Shown one piece after another: positions 1 through 7,510 of a stretch of DNA of 11,023 nt. The stretch comes from Vulcanimicrobiota bacterium (GTDB lineage Bacteria; Vulcanimicrobiota; Vulcanimicrobiia; Vulcanimicrobiales; Vulcanimicrobiaceae): positions 1-11,023 of the forward strand of contig JAFAOZ010000194.1 of NCBI GenBank assembly GCA_019247395.1, given 5' to 3'. Positions within the stretch are counted from its first letter, which is position 1; each line of letters opens with the position of its first letter. The notes beneath the pieces are model-generated. The model worked only from the letters and a program-made list of their open reading frames with translations. It did no database searches and was not told the origin of the DNA. The position numbers and the translations under genes are program-made.

Positions 1-2
1 GA

Positions 3-1256
3 CTGCTGCTTCTGCTCGTTCGATCGAACGGAAGCCTCGTCGATAGGGACACGATTGCTGCGCAACTTTGGCCGAAGACACCTCTCAGCGAGAACAACCT
101 TTCACAGCACGTCTATTTGCTCCGGAGACGGCTCAACGAATGCGCAAAGGACCGGGACTACGTCGTGACGGTACGAGGAAAGGGCTTTCGCTTTGTCGCG
201 CCGGTAAGCGTCGCGGCTCCCGGGTTAACTGCGCAGCAGTTAACTGCGCAACGGCGGACCTTTGACCGCGGATTCGCTCTCCGTTCGGACGCTGAACCGG
301 AAGTGGTTCAGCAATACTGTCGCGGCTGTTATCTGCTCGAACGGCGCACCGCGAGCGCACTCGGAGACGCGACGCGAGCGTTCGATGCGGCGCTGCACTT
401 ACGCCCCGGCTACGTACCGGCGTTGATCGGGCTCGCCCGCTCGTACGGATTCTTGGCGCAATACTCGTACGCGCCGGGATCGTACGCCTATCCCAAGGCT
501 AAGGCGGCCGCTCTGCGCGCGCTCGAGCTCGACTCGTCATCGGCGGACGCTCGCGCGACGCTGGGAACCCTTCTGCTCTTTTGCGACTGGAACTGGAAAG
601 CGGCCGAACGGGAGATCGACACGGCAATTCGGCTGAACCCCAAGTCGACGTCCGTCTACGTCAACGCGGCTTGGTTCTACACGTGCAAAGGTTCGCGCGA
701 AAATGCGCTGCGCTACATGGAACAAGCTCTGCTTGTCGAGCCGTCGTCTCCGGTGCTTCAAATGTGCCTTGCGCGGGGCTTCCTGCACATCGGCGAGTTC
801 CAGCGCGCGATCGAAGCGTTTTCAAGCCTTATCGAAACGGTTCCGGATCTGTCCATCGCTCGGCGCCATCGCGCTCAGGCGTACCTGCTCAACGCGCAGC
901 CCGCCGAAGCGCTTGCCGATCTGCTCGTCCTGCCCGTCGACCGGGCCGACGACCTCGCTCTGCGTTTACCATTGCTCGCGCGAGCGTACGCGGATTGCGG
1001 CGAAACGGAGCGAGCCGAGGAAATCTATCGCGTGCTGCTTGAAACGAGCCACACCGAGTTCGTTACCGAATGTAACCTAGCGCTCGTTGCGGTGGGCCTT
1101 CGCCGCCTGGACGAGGCACTGCAGCATTTGGAGCACGCATTAGAGCGTCGCGAACCAGCGCTACTCCTGCTCTATAACCTGCCCTGGTTCGAGCCGATCG
1201 CGCAGCGTGCCCGATTTAAGGCGGTCCTCCGCGCCACCGATCGCCCTTTAGGATGA
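3..1256 (+). CDS. Winged-helix (OmpR/CadC-type) transcriptional regulator with TPR domain, 5'-truncated
   Basis: The reading frame is open from the first complete codon at base 3, so the gene begins before the window; 417 residues are visible. Residues about 1-68 fit the C-terminal half of an OmpR/PhoB-type winged helix: a helix with AAQLWP, a recognition helix LSQHVYLLRRRL, then the wing hairpin YVVTVRGKGFRFVAP. A Gln/Ala linker follows, then helical repeats from about residue 100 with the TPR pattern (for example AAEREIDTAIRLNP, ALRYMEQALLVEPSS, AIEAFSSLIETVP), ending in LPWFEPIAQRARFKAVL. This layout is known for soluble one-component regulators in which TPRs replace a receiver domain. No transmembrane segment is visible. 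The TTG at 117 lies inside the winged helix and is not the true start. Its target is unknown. The 3' end overlaps the convergent fumarylacetoacetase gene by 9 bases, so the two may interfere transcriptionally. Confidence 0.88.
   Translation: MLLLLVRSNGSLVDRDTIAAQLWPKTPLSENNLSQHVYLLRRRLNECAKDRDYVVTVRGKGFRFVAPVSVAAPGLTAQQLTAQRRTFDRGFALRSDAEPEVVQQYCRGCYLLERRTASALGDATRAFDAALHLRPGYVPALIGLARSYGFLAQYSYAPGSYAYPKAKAAALRALELDSSSADARATLGTLLLFCDWNWKAAEREIDTAIRLNPKSTSVYVNAAWFYTCKGSRENALRYMEQALLVEPSSPVLQMCLARGFLHIGEFQRAIEAFSSLIETVPDLSIARRHRAQAYLLNAQPAEALADLLVLPVDRADDLALRLPLLARAYADCGETERAEEIYRVLLETSHTEFVTECNLALVAVGLRRLDEALQHLEHALERREPALLLLYNLPWFEPIAQRARFKAVLRATDRPLG
224..253. repeat. Tandem 15-base duplication in the linker-coding region
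   Basis: GTTAACTGCGCA occurs at 224-235 and again at 239-250, a 15-base period. It encodes the doubled peptide LTAQQ/LTAQR between the winged helix and the TPR domain. The period is a multiple of three, so it lengthens the linker without shifting the frame. Confidence 0.8.
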
Positions 1257-2507
1257 TACGATCAGGCCCCGTGCGGCGCCGAAGCCTATTCGGCGCGCGC
1301 CGGGCTTTTCGCACCATCCGCGCAGCGTAACCTCATCGCCGTCTTCGAGGAACGTACGCTTCTCGCCGTCGCTCATCTCGATCGCACGTTCGCCGTTCCA
1401 CGTCAGCTCGATCAGGCTGCCTTGCGTGCCCGGTTCGGAGCCGCTGATTGTTCCCGAGGCAAAGAGATCGCCCGGTCGCGCGACCGCACCGTTTGCGGTC
1501 GCATGTGCCAACTGCTGCGCGACGTTCCAATACAAGTCGCGAGCGTTCGTTCGCGAGATTTGCTGCGGCGCGTCACCATGCTCGCGCATGCGCGCCGTTT
1601 GAAGCTCGACCGACAACTGCACGTCGTAGGCCCAGGGTCCGCCGGCGCGCAGATAGTCGAGCGGCGCTGGTTCTTGGGGCGGCCCTTCGACGCAGAACGG
1701 TTCCAGCGCGTCGAGCGTAACGATCCAGGGTGAAATCGTCGTCGCAAATGATTTGCCTAAGAACGGTCCAAGAGGTTGGTACTCCCACGCTTGGATATCC
1801 CGCGCGCTCCAATCGTTCACCAGCAGCAAGCCGAAGATGTGCTCGCGCGCATCGTCGGCCGCGATCGGCGTGCCGAGTGCGTTGCCGGGACCGGTGACGA
1901 AGCCCATTTCGAGTTCGATATCGAGCCGTCGGCTCGGCCCAAACTCCGGCACAGCAGCGTTTGGTGGCTTGCGCTGCCCGCACGGCCGCCGAACCGGCGT
2001 CCCGTCGATGACGATCGTGCTCGATCGTCCGTGATATCCCACCGGCAGCCATCGCCAGTTCGGCAACAGCGCTTCGGCATTCGGACGAAAGAGCCGACCG
2101 AGATTCGTCGCATGCTCGATCGACGAATAGAAATCAACGTAGTCACCGATCTCCATCGGCACGTGCATCGTTGCTCGAACACGGTCGATTAAAAAGTGCT
2201 CCGGTCCCGCATCGCGCAGCCGCGGGTCGCCGCCGGCGCGCAACAGCTCCGAAAGCCGGCCCCGTACCGCGCGCCAAACGGTTTGCCCAGCCGCCAGAAA
2301 GGGATTGAGCTCCGGCGCCTCAAGCAGTTCCCGCTCGCAGCAATCATCGAACCACCCGGCGTCTGCGACGGCGCGGCAATCGAGAATCTTCTCGCCGATC
2401 GCGACGCCGATGCGGCGGAGCGCTCGCTCCACGCTAAAGACACCGAACGGCAGATTCTCGATCGGGAAATCGCTCTCGATTGGGACGGGCAGCCACGACT
2501 CGCTCAT
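1248..2507 (-). CDS. fahA: Fumarylacetoacetase
   Basis: Hydrolyses 4-fumarylacetoacetate to fumarate and acetoacetate, the last step of tyrosine/homogentisate breakdown in the cytoplasm. The 419 residues match the usual family length (about 420). The N-terminal SH3-like domain covers about 1-115 and the catalytic domain the rest. Visible signatures are DYVDFYSSIEHATNLG (122-137), LPVGYHGRSS (154-163) and DIELEMGFV (196-204). Against the mouse enzyme, metal ligands correspond to D125, E198, E200 and D232, the catalytic His to H132, and substrate residues to Y127, R141, Y158, Q239, Y243 and K252; none is missing. The ATG overlaps the stop of the upstream unknown gene (ATGA), so translation is probably coupled, and no separate Shine-Dalgarno is evident. 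The divergent HPPD gene supports the tyrosine pathway assignment. Confidence 0.96.
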   Translation of the reverse strand: MSESWLPVPIESDFPIENLPFGVFSVERALRRIGVAIGEKILDCRAVADAGWFDDCCERELLEAPELNPFLAAGQTVWRAVRGRLSELLRAGGDPRLRDAGPEHFLIDRVRATMHVPMEIGDYVDFYSSIEHATNLGRLFRPNAEALLPNWRWLPVGYHGRSSTIVIDGTPVRRPCGQRKPPNAAVPEFGPSRRLDIELEMGFVTGPGNALGTPIAADDAREHIFGLLLVNDWSARDIQAWEYQPLGPFLGKSFATTISPWIVTLDALEPFCVEGPPQEPAPLDYLRAGGPWAYDVQLSVELQTARMREHGDAPQQISRTNARDLYWNVAQQLAHATANGAVARPGDLFASGTISGSEPGTQGSLIELTWNGERAIEMSDGEKRTFLEDGDEVTLRGWCEKPGARRIGFGAARGLIVSS

Positions 2508-3421
2508 CGCGGCGGCAAGATTCCAAGCGCCATCAGATCGGCGACGGGCTCGTCGAAGCTGCAGCTGCCGTAAGCGACGAATGCTTCACGCCGCGCGCGT
2601 TGCAGGTCCGCGAGCTCGACGCGCAGGTCCCGCCACGCAAATGAGGCGTCCTCGAACGAAAACGCCGCCGGGTCTTCTTCAGCGACCACGCGCGCGAGTG
2701 TTTCGCGATCGACTCGCGGCGCCAGCGCCGCTGCCGCCAGGATGTTGAGAAATCCGTGCATCGAGAAGCCTGTCGCGCCATCCACGTGGCGCACCGGATG
2801 ATGCAGTCCCGCGGTTGCCTTAAATGCAACGCCCGCGTGCGCTGCCGCCGCAATGAAATCCGTAACGTCGTCGACGCTCGGAAACGCTTCGGCGCTTTCG
2901 CCGCCGCACCGCAGTTTCGCTCGTAGCTGCATGCGCGCGAGCGCATCCATGACCGAGCTTAGCATCGGCCACCAGGGGGCCGCACGCGGAATCTCCACGT
3001 AAACCGGCAGATCGCGCAACCCAAACGTCGTAATGCCGGCTTCGAGCTCGCCCGTCACGTCGAGAATTTCATCGGCGCTTAACACCTCGCGCAACGGCGA
3101 TATGCTCTTTGCGATCGGAATCTCGAGCGCTTCAATATGCGATCCGGTTCGGCGTAGCGCACTCAGACGTTCTAGGACGTTTGTGTCGCCGTCGGCGATA
3201 ACCGACAGCGGGGCCTCGTGCCAATCGGGCGATTCAAACAAGAGCGGCGCCGGCAGGATGAAGCGGCCCAACATCCATGCCTGCGGCCCTCCTCGGGCCG
3301 TTTCGTACTCGATGCACGCTTGCGGCGCCGGCAGCTTCGCCGGCGGAAAGAGTCCGGCGTAATCGATCAACGCGGCGAAGGCCGCGCGGGCCGAGGCCCG
3401 CAGCGCGGTGGAGGTCGTCAT
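2504..3421 (-). CDS. Conserved protein of unknown function coupled to fumarylacetoacetase
   Basis: I do not recognise a named domain. The protein has 305 residues from the ATG at 3421. The frame stays open for 48 more codons, but those overlap the divergent HPPD start and look non-coding (Arg/Ser-rich), so the inner start is preferred. Motifs that look conserved are DYAGLFPPA (20-28), LGRFILPA (51-58), AKLRCGG (168-174), FKATAGLHHPVR (200-211), MHGFLN (221-226) and GSCSFDEPVADL (285-296). The alternating hydrophobic strands and amphipathic helices, with Lys, Cys/Gly and His-His motifs at strand ends, suggest an alpha/beta fold, perhaps a barrel; this is inference. There is no signal peptide or membrane segment. 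It is first in a two-gene operon with fumarylacetoacetase (4-base ATGA overlap), so a role in homogentisate or aromatic breakdown is likely but unproven. Confidence 0.85.
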   Translation of the reverse strand: MTTSTALRASARAAFAALIDYAGLFPPAKLPAPQACIEYETARGGPQAWMLGRFILPAPLLFESPDWHEAPLSVIADGDTNVLERLSALRRTGSHIEALEIPIAKSISPLREVLSADEILDVTGELEAGITTFGLRDLPVYVEIPRAAPWWPMLSSVMDALARMQLRAKLRCGGESAEAFPSVDDVTDFIAAAAHAGVAFKATAGLHHPVRHVDGATGFSMHGFLNILAAAALAPRVDRETLARVVAEEDPAAFSFEDASFAWRDLRVELADLQRARREAFVAYGSCSFDEPVADLMALGILPPR

Positions 3422-3471
3422 GACGGCTGCTTCGACAGGGCCGCTCGGGAGGCTTCGCCAAGTCGCCTGCC
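3422..3471. promoter_or_regulatory. Short divergent intergenic region between the unknown/fahA pair and HPPD
   Basis: Only 50 bases separate the two divergent ATG codons, so promoters for both operons must lie here or inside the opposing genes. I see no convincing -35/-10 pair. GGGAGG at 3447-3452 resembles a Shine-Dalgarno but sits 19 bases from the HPPD ATG, too far to be convincing. CTTCGACAGG at 3430-3439 equals the core of the dispersed palindrome near 8986. Shared control of both arms is an inference from geometry. Confidence 0.35.
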
Positions 3472-4587
3472 ATGAGTACGGCGACCGAAGCGCGCAGCAA
3501 TCCGCTCGCACAGATCGACTGGGACTACGTCGAGTTCTACGTCGGCAACGCCAAACAAGCGGCACACTTTTACATGTCGGCGTTTGGATTCGACCAAATC
3601 GCGTACGCCGGCCCGGAAACCGGCCTGCGCGACCGCGTCAGCTATCTGCTCGAGCAGAACAAGCTGCGCTTCGTTATCACCGCGAGTCTCTTGCCGGACG
3701 ACGAAATCGCGCGCCACGTGGCGCTGCACGGCGACGGCATCAAAGACATCGCCATCCTGGTCGCGGACGCACGAGCCGCTTTTGAAAAGGCGGTGCAGGG
3801 GGGCGCGCGCGTCGTGCTCGAGCCTACCGTTCTTGAAGACGCGAGCGGCCGCCTGACGAAGGCGACCATCGCCACGTACGGCGATACGGTTCACTCCTTC
3901 ATCGAGCGCGAAGGCTATGCCGGCATCTTTGCGCCGGGATTCGTCGAGGCCCGAAAGTCGATCGAGCACGCCGCCAAGCCGGCCCTCCAGTTCATCGATC
4001 ATTGCGTCGGCAACGTCGGCTGGGGCGAGATGGATGCGTGGGGCGACTTTTACGGACGCGTCTTCGGCTTCTCCCAGCTGGTGTCGTTCGACGACAAGGA
4101 TATTTCAACCGAGTATACCGCGTTGCGTTCAAAGGTGATGACCGATCCGCGTCACCGCGTGAAGTTTCCGATCAACGAGCCGGCGCAGGGCAAGAAGAAA
4201 TCGCAGATTGAGGAGTACCTCGAGTTCTATCGCGGAGCCGGCGTGCAGCACATGGCGATCCGGACCGACGACATCGCCGCCACGATTCGCGCGCTCAAGG
4301 CCAACGGGGTCGAGTTTCTCGATACGCCCGACTCATATTACGACATGCTCCAAGAACGCGTCGGGAAGATCGACGAAGCGATCGAGACGCTGCGCGACTT
4401 GCGCATTTTGGTGGACCGCGACGATTTGGGATACATGCTGCAAATCTTTACCAAGCCGCTCCAGGATCGGCCGACGGTCTTTTTCGAGATCATTCAACGC
4501 AAGGGAAGCCTCTCGTTCGGTAAGGGCAACTTCAAAGCGCTTTTTGTCTCCATCGAGCGCGAGCAAGAGAAACGAGGCACGCTGTAG
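3472..4587 (+). CDS. hppD: 4-hydroxyphenylpyruvate dioxygenase
   Basis: Converts 4-hydroxyphenylpyruvate, O2 and Fe(II) to homogentisate with loss of CO2, the committed step of tyrosine catabolism and the source of homogentisate-derived pigments. The 371 residues fit bacterial HPPD. Two vicinal-oxygen-chelate domains are visible, about 15-150 and 170-350. The iron triad is seen as H177 in FIDHCVGNV, H260 in GVQHMAIRTDDI and E339 in FFEIIQRKG. The C-terminal gate helix GKGNFKALFVSIEREQEKRG (350-369) is the HPPD hallmark and argues against hydroxymandelate synthase. The start chosen is the first ATG; no good Shine-Dalgarno precedes it. It is divergent from fahA and is immediately followed by the EgtB-like gene, probably on the same transcript. 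Homogentisate 1,2-dioxygenase is not in the window. Confidence 0.96.
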   Translation: MSTATEARSNPLAQIDWDYVEFYVGNAKQAAHFYMSAFGFDQIAYAGPETGLRDRVSYLLEQNKLRFVITASLLPDDEIARHVALHGDGIKDIAILVADARAAFEKAVQGGARVVLEPTVLEDASGRLTKATIATYGDTVHSFIEREGYAGIFAPGFVEARKSIEHAAKPALQFIDHCVGNVGWGEMDAWGDFYGRVFGFSQLVSFDDKDISTEYTALRSKVMTDPRHRVKFPINEPAQGKKKSQIEEYLEFYRGAGVQHMAIRTDDIAATIRALKANGVEFLDTPDSYYDMLQERVGKIDEAIETLRDLRILVDRDDLGYMLQIFTKPLQDRPTVFFEIIQRKGSLSFGKGNFKALFVSIEREQEKRGTL

Positions 4588-4667
4588 TTACGGGAACGGC
4601 GCTCGATCGCGCCCGGCTGCTGGACTGGTACCGCTCGAATCGCGAACGCACCGCGTCGCTCTTCGAT

Positions 4668-5840
4668 TTGGTCGGCGATTCCGCGCATTACGACCGGCCC
4701 ATTCCGCTGCGCCACCCGTTCATTTTTTACGAAGGCCACATTCCGGCGTTCAGTTTCAACACCCTCAACGTTCGCGCACTTGGTGAGCCGGACGTCGACG
4801 CTGCGTTGCAGCAACTCTTCGAACGCGGCATCGATCCCGGCTCGATCGACGAGGCGCGGCGGCACGAACACCGGTGGCCGGATCGCGATGCGGTGGCAGC
4901 TTTTGCTGCGAAGTGCGACGAGCGGGTGCGCGCGGCGCTCGAATCGGCAAAGCTCGAGGATGAATCCGTGCCGCGCCTGGTCCGCGCGCAAGCGGTCTAC
5001 ACTATTTTAGAACACGAGCTCATGCATCAGGAGACGTTGATGTACATCCTGCATCAACTGCCCTTCGAGCGCAAGCGCCGGTTAAGCTTTCGGCACGAAG
5101 ATCGAGCGCTGCCGCCCGGCGAGATGCGCAGTGTGGCCGCCGGCACGGTGACGCTCGGCGCCGACCCCGATGCGATTGCCTTTGGGTGGGATAACGAATT
5201 TCTTCGCATGCAAGAGCAGGTCGGCGCGTTCGATATTGCCGCGTACCCGGTAACGAACGGCGACTGGCTGCGTTTTGTCGAGCAGGGCGGCCCGGTTCCG
5301 CATTTTTGGAGGCGCGGCGACGGCGTTTGGCTGCTGCGCCTGCAGTTCGAAGAAATTCCGCTACCCCGCTCCTGGCCCGTCTACGTGACGCATCGGGAGG
5401 CGCAAGCATACGCGAGCGCGATGGGGTTGCGTCTTCCGACGGAAGCCGAGTATCATCGGGCCGCCTTCGGAACGCCCGCCGGCGACGAGCGCGCCTTCCC
5501 CTGGGGCGACGAGCAGCCCGCTCCTCGCCACGGTAACTTCGGCTTCGAGCGATTCGACCCCGAGCCGGTTGACGCACATCCCGCCGGTGCGAGCGCTTGG
5601 GGAATTTTCGACCTGGTCGGCAACGGCTGGGAGTGGACGGCGACGCCGTTTGCGCCGCTGCCGGGCTTCGAGCCGATGGCATCGTACCCGCAGTACTCAG
5701 CCGATTTTTTCGACGGCCAACACTTCGTGATGAAGGGCGCATCGCCGGTCACTGCCCGCGAGTTCCTCCGGCGGTCGTTCCGCAACTGGTTCTACGACGA
5801 CTATCCGTACGTGTATGCGAAGTTCCGCTGCGTAGCGTGA
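4668..5840 (+). CDS. EgtB-like non-heme iron sulfoxide synthase (DinB_2 + FGE-sulfatase domains)
   Basis: The coordinates use the first conventional start, a TTG, giving 390 residues, but the conserved N-terminus extends upstream: bases 4605-4667 read in frame as DRARLLDWYRSNRERTASLFD, typical of EgtB-like proteins. No ATG, GTG or TTG exists in that frame after the stop at 4521; CTG at 4617 and GTA at 4584 are possible non-standard starts. Residues 1-135 are a DinB-like helical bundle with a likely Fe three-His set: H24 (EGHIPAF), H116 and H120 (EHELMHQET). Residues about 152-390 are the FGE-sulfatase fold (LRLPTEAEYHRAA, GNGWEWT, RRSFRNWF, YPYVYAKFR). EgtB joins a thiol to hercynine in ergothioneine synthesis. 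The HELMHQE and YPYVYAKFR variants suggest a divergent branch, possibly nearer SenA (selenoneine synthase), so I give no symbol. No EgtD, SenB or SenC is in the window. The stop overlaps the next ATG (TGATG). Confidence 0.85.
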   Translation: MVGDSAHYDRPIPLRHPFIFYEGHIPAFSFNTLNVRALGEPDVDAALQQLFERGIDPGSIDEARRHEHRWPDRDAVAAFAAKCDERVRAALESAKLEDESVPRLVRAQAVYTILEHELMHQETLMYILHQLPFERKRRLSFRHEDRALPPGEMRSVAAGTVTLGADPDAIAFGWDNEFLRMQEQVGAFDIAAYPVTNGDWLRFVEQGGPVPHFWRRGDGVWLLRLQFEEIPLPRSWPVYVTHREAQAYASAMGLRLPTEAEYHRAAFGTPAGDERAFPWGDEQPAPRHGNFGFERFDPEPVDAHPAGASAWGIFDLVGNGWEWTATPFAPLPGFEPMASYPQYSADFFDGQHFVMKGASPVTAREFLRRSFRNWFYDDYPYVYAKFRCVA

Positions 5841-7456
5841 TGCGAATCGCGGCGGCATGCGGGATTGCCGCGTTTACAGCGCTGGCGATCACCGCCTGCT
5901 CGAAGAGTTCGGAAGGCTTGACCGCAACGCCGGAGAGCTTGCGGATCGCTATTCTGATCAATCCGACGAACCTCAACCCTATCCTCGCGCAAAACGCGAT
6001 AGAAAGCTTCGTCGACGGGCTTATGTTCGATTTGCTCGTCACGAACGACCAGCATCAGCGTCAGATCGCCGATCTTGCCGCGATCGTACCATCGCTTGCA
6101 AATGGCGGCATCAGCAAGGACGGCCTCACACTCACCTATCACCTCCGGCATAACGTCAAGTGGCAAGACGGTGCGCCGTTCTCCAGTCGCGACGTAAAAT
6201 TTACATGGCGAGCGATCATGAACCCGAGGAACAACGCCGTCTCACGGCGTGGGTACGACCAGATTGCGACCATAGACACGCCGGACGCGTATACCGTCGT
6301 CATGCACATGAAACGGCTCTTCCCGCCGGCGGTCGACACGATCTTCGGCGAGAGCGACACGCCGTATCGCATCCTTCCGGCACATCTCTTAGCGTCGTAT
6401 CCCGACATCAATCACGTGCCCTTCGATTCCGCGCCCGTCGGCACGGGCCCGTACTCATTCGTGCGCTGGCTACGCGGCGACCGCATACTCTTGCGCGCCA
6501 ACCCCGGTTACTTCCGCGGCCGGCCAGGCCTGAACGAGGTGACGCTCGCGATCATTCCCGACGATCAGACGATGAGCGCCCAGTTGCGCTCGCACGAAGC
6601 CGGCCTCGGAATCGAAATCACAACCTCAAATTTTCGCGACCTCGCCGGCGCCGCCGGCGTGACGCGCCAACTTGCGCTTGCTCCCGCCTATACGGCGGTC
6701 ATCTTTAATACGCAACGCGCGCCGTTCGATGACGTGCGCCTCCGGCGCGCACTCGTACTTGGCATGGATCGAGCAGCGCTCGTGCGCAACAACACGTACG
6801 GAACCGGAACGCTGGCCGTCGCCGATCTCTCGCCGTACTACTGGGCGTTCGACTCGGCGCTCCATCCCGAACCCTACGACCCGGCACAGGCGAAGGCACT
6901 GCTGGACGCTGACGGATGGCATACCGGCCCCGACGGCGTTCGCGTCCGCAACGGTACGCGGCTTGCGCCGCTTCTTGTCTATGGGCTCGGGAGCTCGGCC
7001 GTTCGTTCGATCGTTGCGCAAATTCAGCAGATGTACCGCGGGCTAGGCGTCGATCTGCAAGTTAAAGGATTCGATTACTCGACGCTCTACGCGGCCGCGC
7101 AAAGTGGCGGCATTCTCAACGGCGGCAAGTTCGATCTTGCCATGTACGCGTGGATTTCGGGGTCGGACCCCGACAACTCGTCGCAGTGGAGCTGCGGCAT
7201 GATTCCGCCGGCCGGAAACAACGTCGCGCGCTACTGTTCCCCCGCGATGGAGGCCGCTCAGCGATTGGCGCTATCGACCTTTGACCGCTCGGTTCGCTCA
7301 CACGCGTACGCCACGATTCAAGCGCTCCTTCTGCGCGACGCACCCGCAGCGTTCATTTACTATCAATCCCTGCGATACGCGCACGTCAGCGACTTGCAAA
7401 ACTTTGCGCCAAACGGCATCAGCGAAGCCTGGAACGCCCAGGAGTGGCGGCGCTAG
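5840..7456 (+). CDS. ABC transporter solute-binding lipoprotein, family 5 (peptide/nickel type)
   Basis: Likely binds an oligopeptide or similar solute outside the cytoplasmic membrane and delivers it to a DppBC-like permease. The start is the ATG at 5840, which shares its A with the previous stop (TGATG); a longer frame back to 5597 only shadows the EgtB-like gene. The 538 residues open with a lipoprotein signal, MRIAAACGIAAFTALAITAC, with lipobox ITAC and lipidated C20. The family-5 signatures are VKWQDGAPFSSRDVKFTW and VGTGPYSFVRW, followed by PFDDVRLRRALVLGMDR and the usual C-terminal lobe up to about residue 530. Length is normal for DppA/OppA. No permease or ATPase is in the window, so it is an orphan here and its substrate cannot be named. 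Position suggests co-transcription with HPPD and the EgtB-like gene. Confidence 0.92.
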   Translation: MRIAAACGIAAFTALAITACSKSSEGLTATPESLRIAILINPTNLNPILAQNAIESFVDGLMFDLLVTNDQHQRQIADLAAIVPSLANGGISKDGLTLTYHLRHNVKWQDGAPFSSRDVKFTWRAIMNPRNNAVSRRGYDQIATIDTPDAYTVVMHMKRLFPPAVDTIFGESDTPYRILPAHLLASYPDINHVPFDSAPVGTGPYSFVRWLRGDRILLRANPGYFRGRPGLNEVTLAIIPDDQTMSAQLRSHEAGLGIEITTSNFRDLAGAAGVTRQLALAPAYTAVIFNTQRAPFDDVRLRRALVLGMDRAALVRNNTYGTGTLAVADLSPYYWAFDSALHPEPYDPAQAKALLDADGWHTGPDGVRVRNGTRLAPLLVYGLGSSAVRSIVAQIQQMYRGLGVDLQVKGFDYSTLYAAAQSGGILNGGKFDLAMYAWISGSDPDNSSQWSCGMIPPAGNNVARYCSPAMEAAQRLALSTFDRSVRSHAYATIQALLLRDAPAAFIYYQSLRYAHVSDLQNFAPNGISEAWNAQEWRR

Positions 7457-7499
7457 ACGCCGTACGAAAAGCGGCCGCCGCCGGCGGTAACACAGCGCG

Positions 7500-7504
7500 A
7501 GGAG
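7500..7504 (+). promoter_or_regulatory. Ribosome binding site deciding the TTG start of isocitrate dehydrogenase
   Basis: AGGAG lies 6 bases before the TTG at 7511 and is the clearest Shine-Dalgarno sequence in the window. The spacing supports TTG as the real start; the next residues (MTTTATAKKVPVTVAYGDGIGPE) lead straight into the first strand of the enzyme. The rest of the 54-base gap after the lipoprotein gene shows no clear promoter or terminator. Confidence 0.75.
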
Positions 7505-7510
7505 AGGGAA

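Noticed and set aside
1412..2052. Alternative - and + strand frames over fahA
   Set aside because: Arg/Ser-rich shadows typical of GC-rich DNA; the fumarylacetoacetase frame accounts for the region completely.
3422..3565. N-terminal extension of the unknown protein on the - strand back to 3565
   Set aside because: It runs through the HPPD start, is Arg/Ser-rich and unlike the rest of the protein; the ATG at 3421 begins the conserved-looking part.
3418..4002. 194-codon frame on the - strand opposite HPPD
   Set aside because: Antisense shadow of a highly conserved gene, with no recognisable domain.
5597..5839. Longer frame in front of the solute-binding protein
   Set aside because: It is a shadow of the EgtB-like gene; the ATG at 5840 starts a proper lipoprotein signal peptide.
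7475..7487. Hairpin CCGCC-GCC-GGCGG between the lipoprotein gene and icd as a terminator
   Set aside because: The stem is only 5 bp, in GC-rich sequence, with no following T-run; likely chance.
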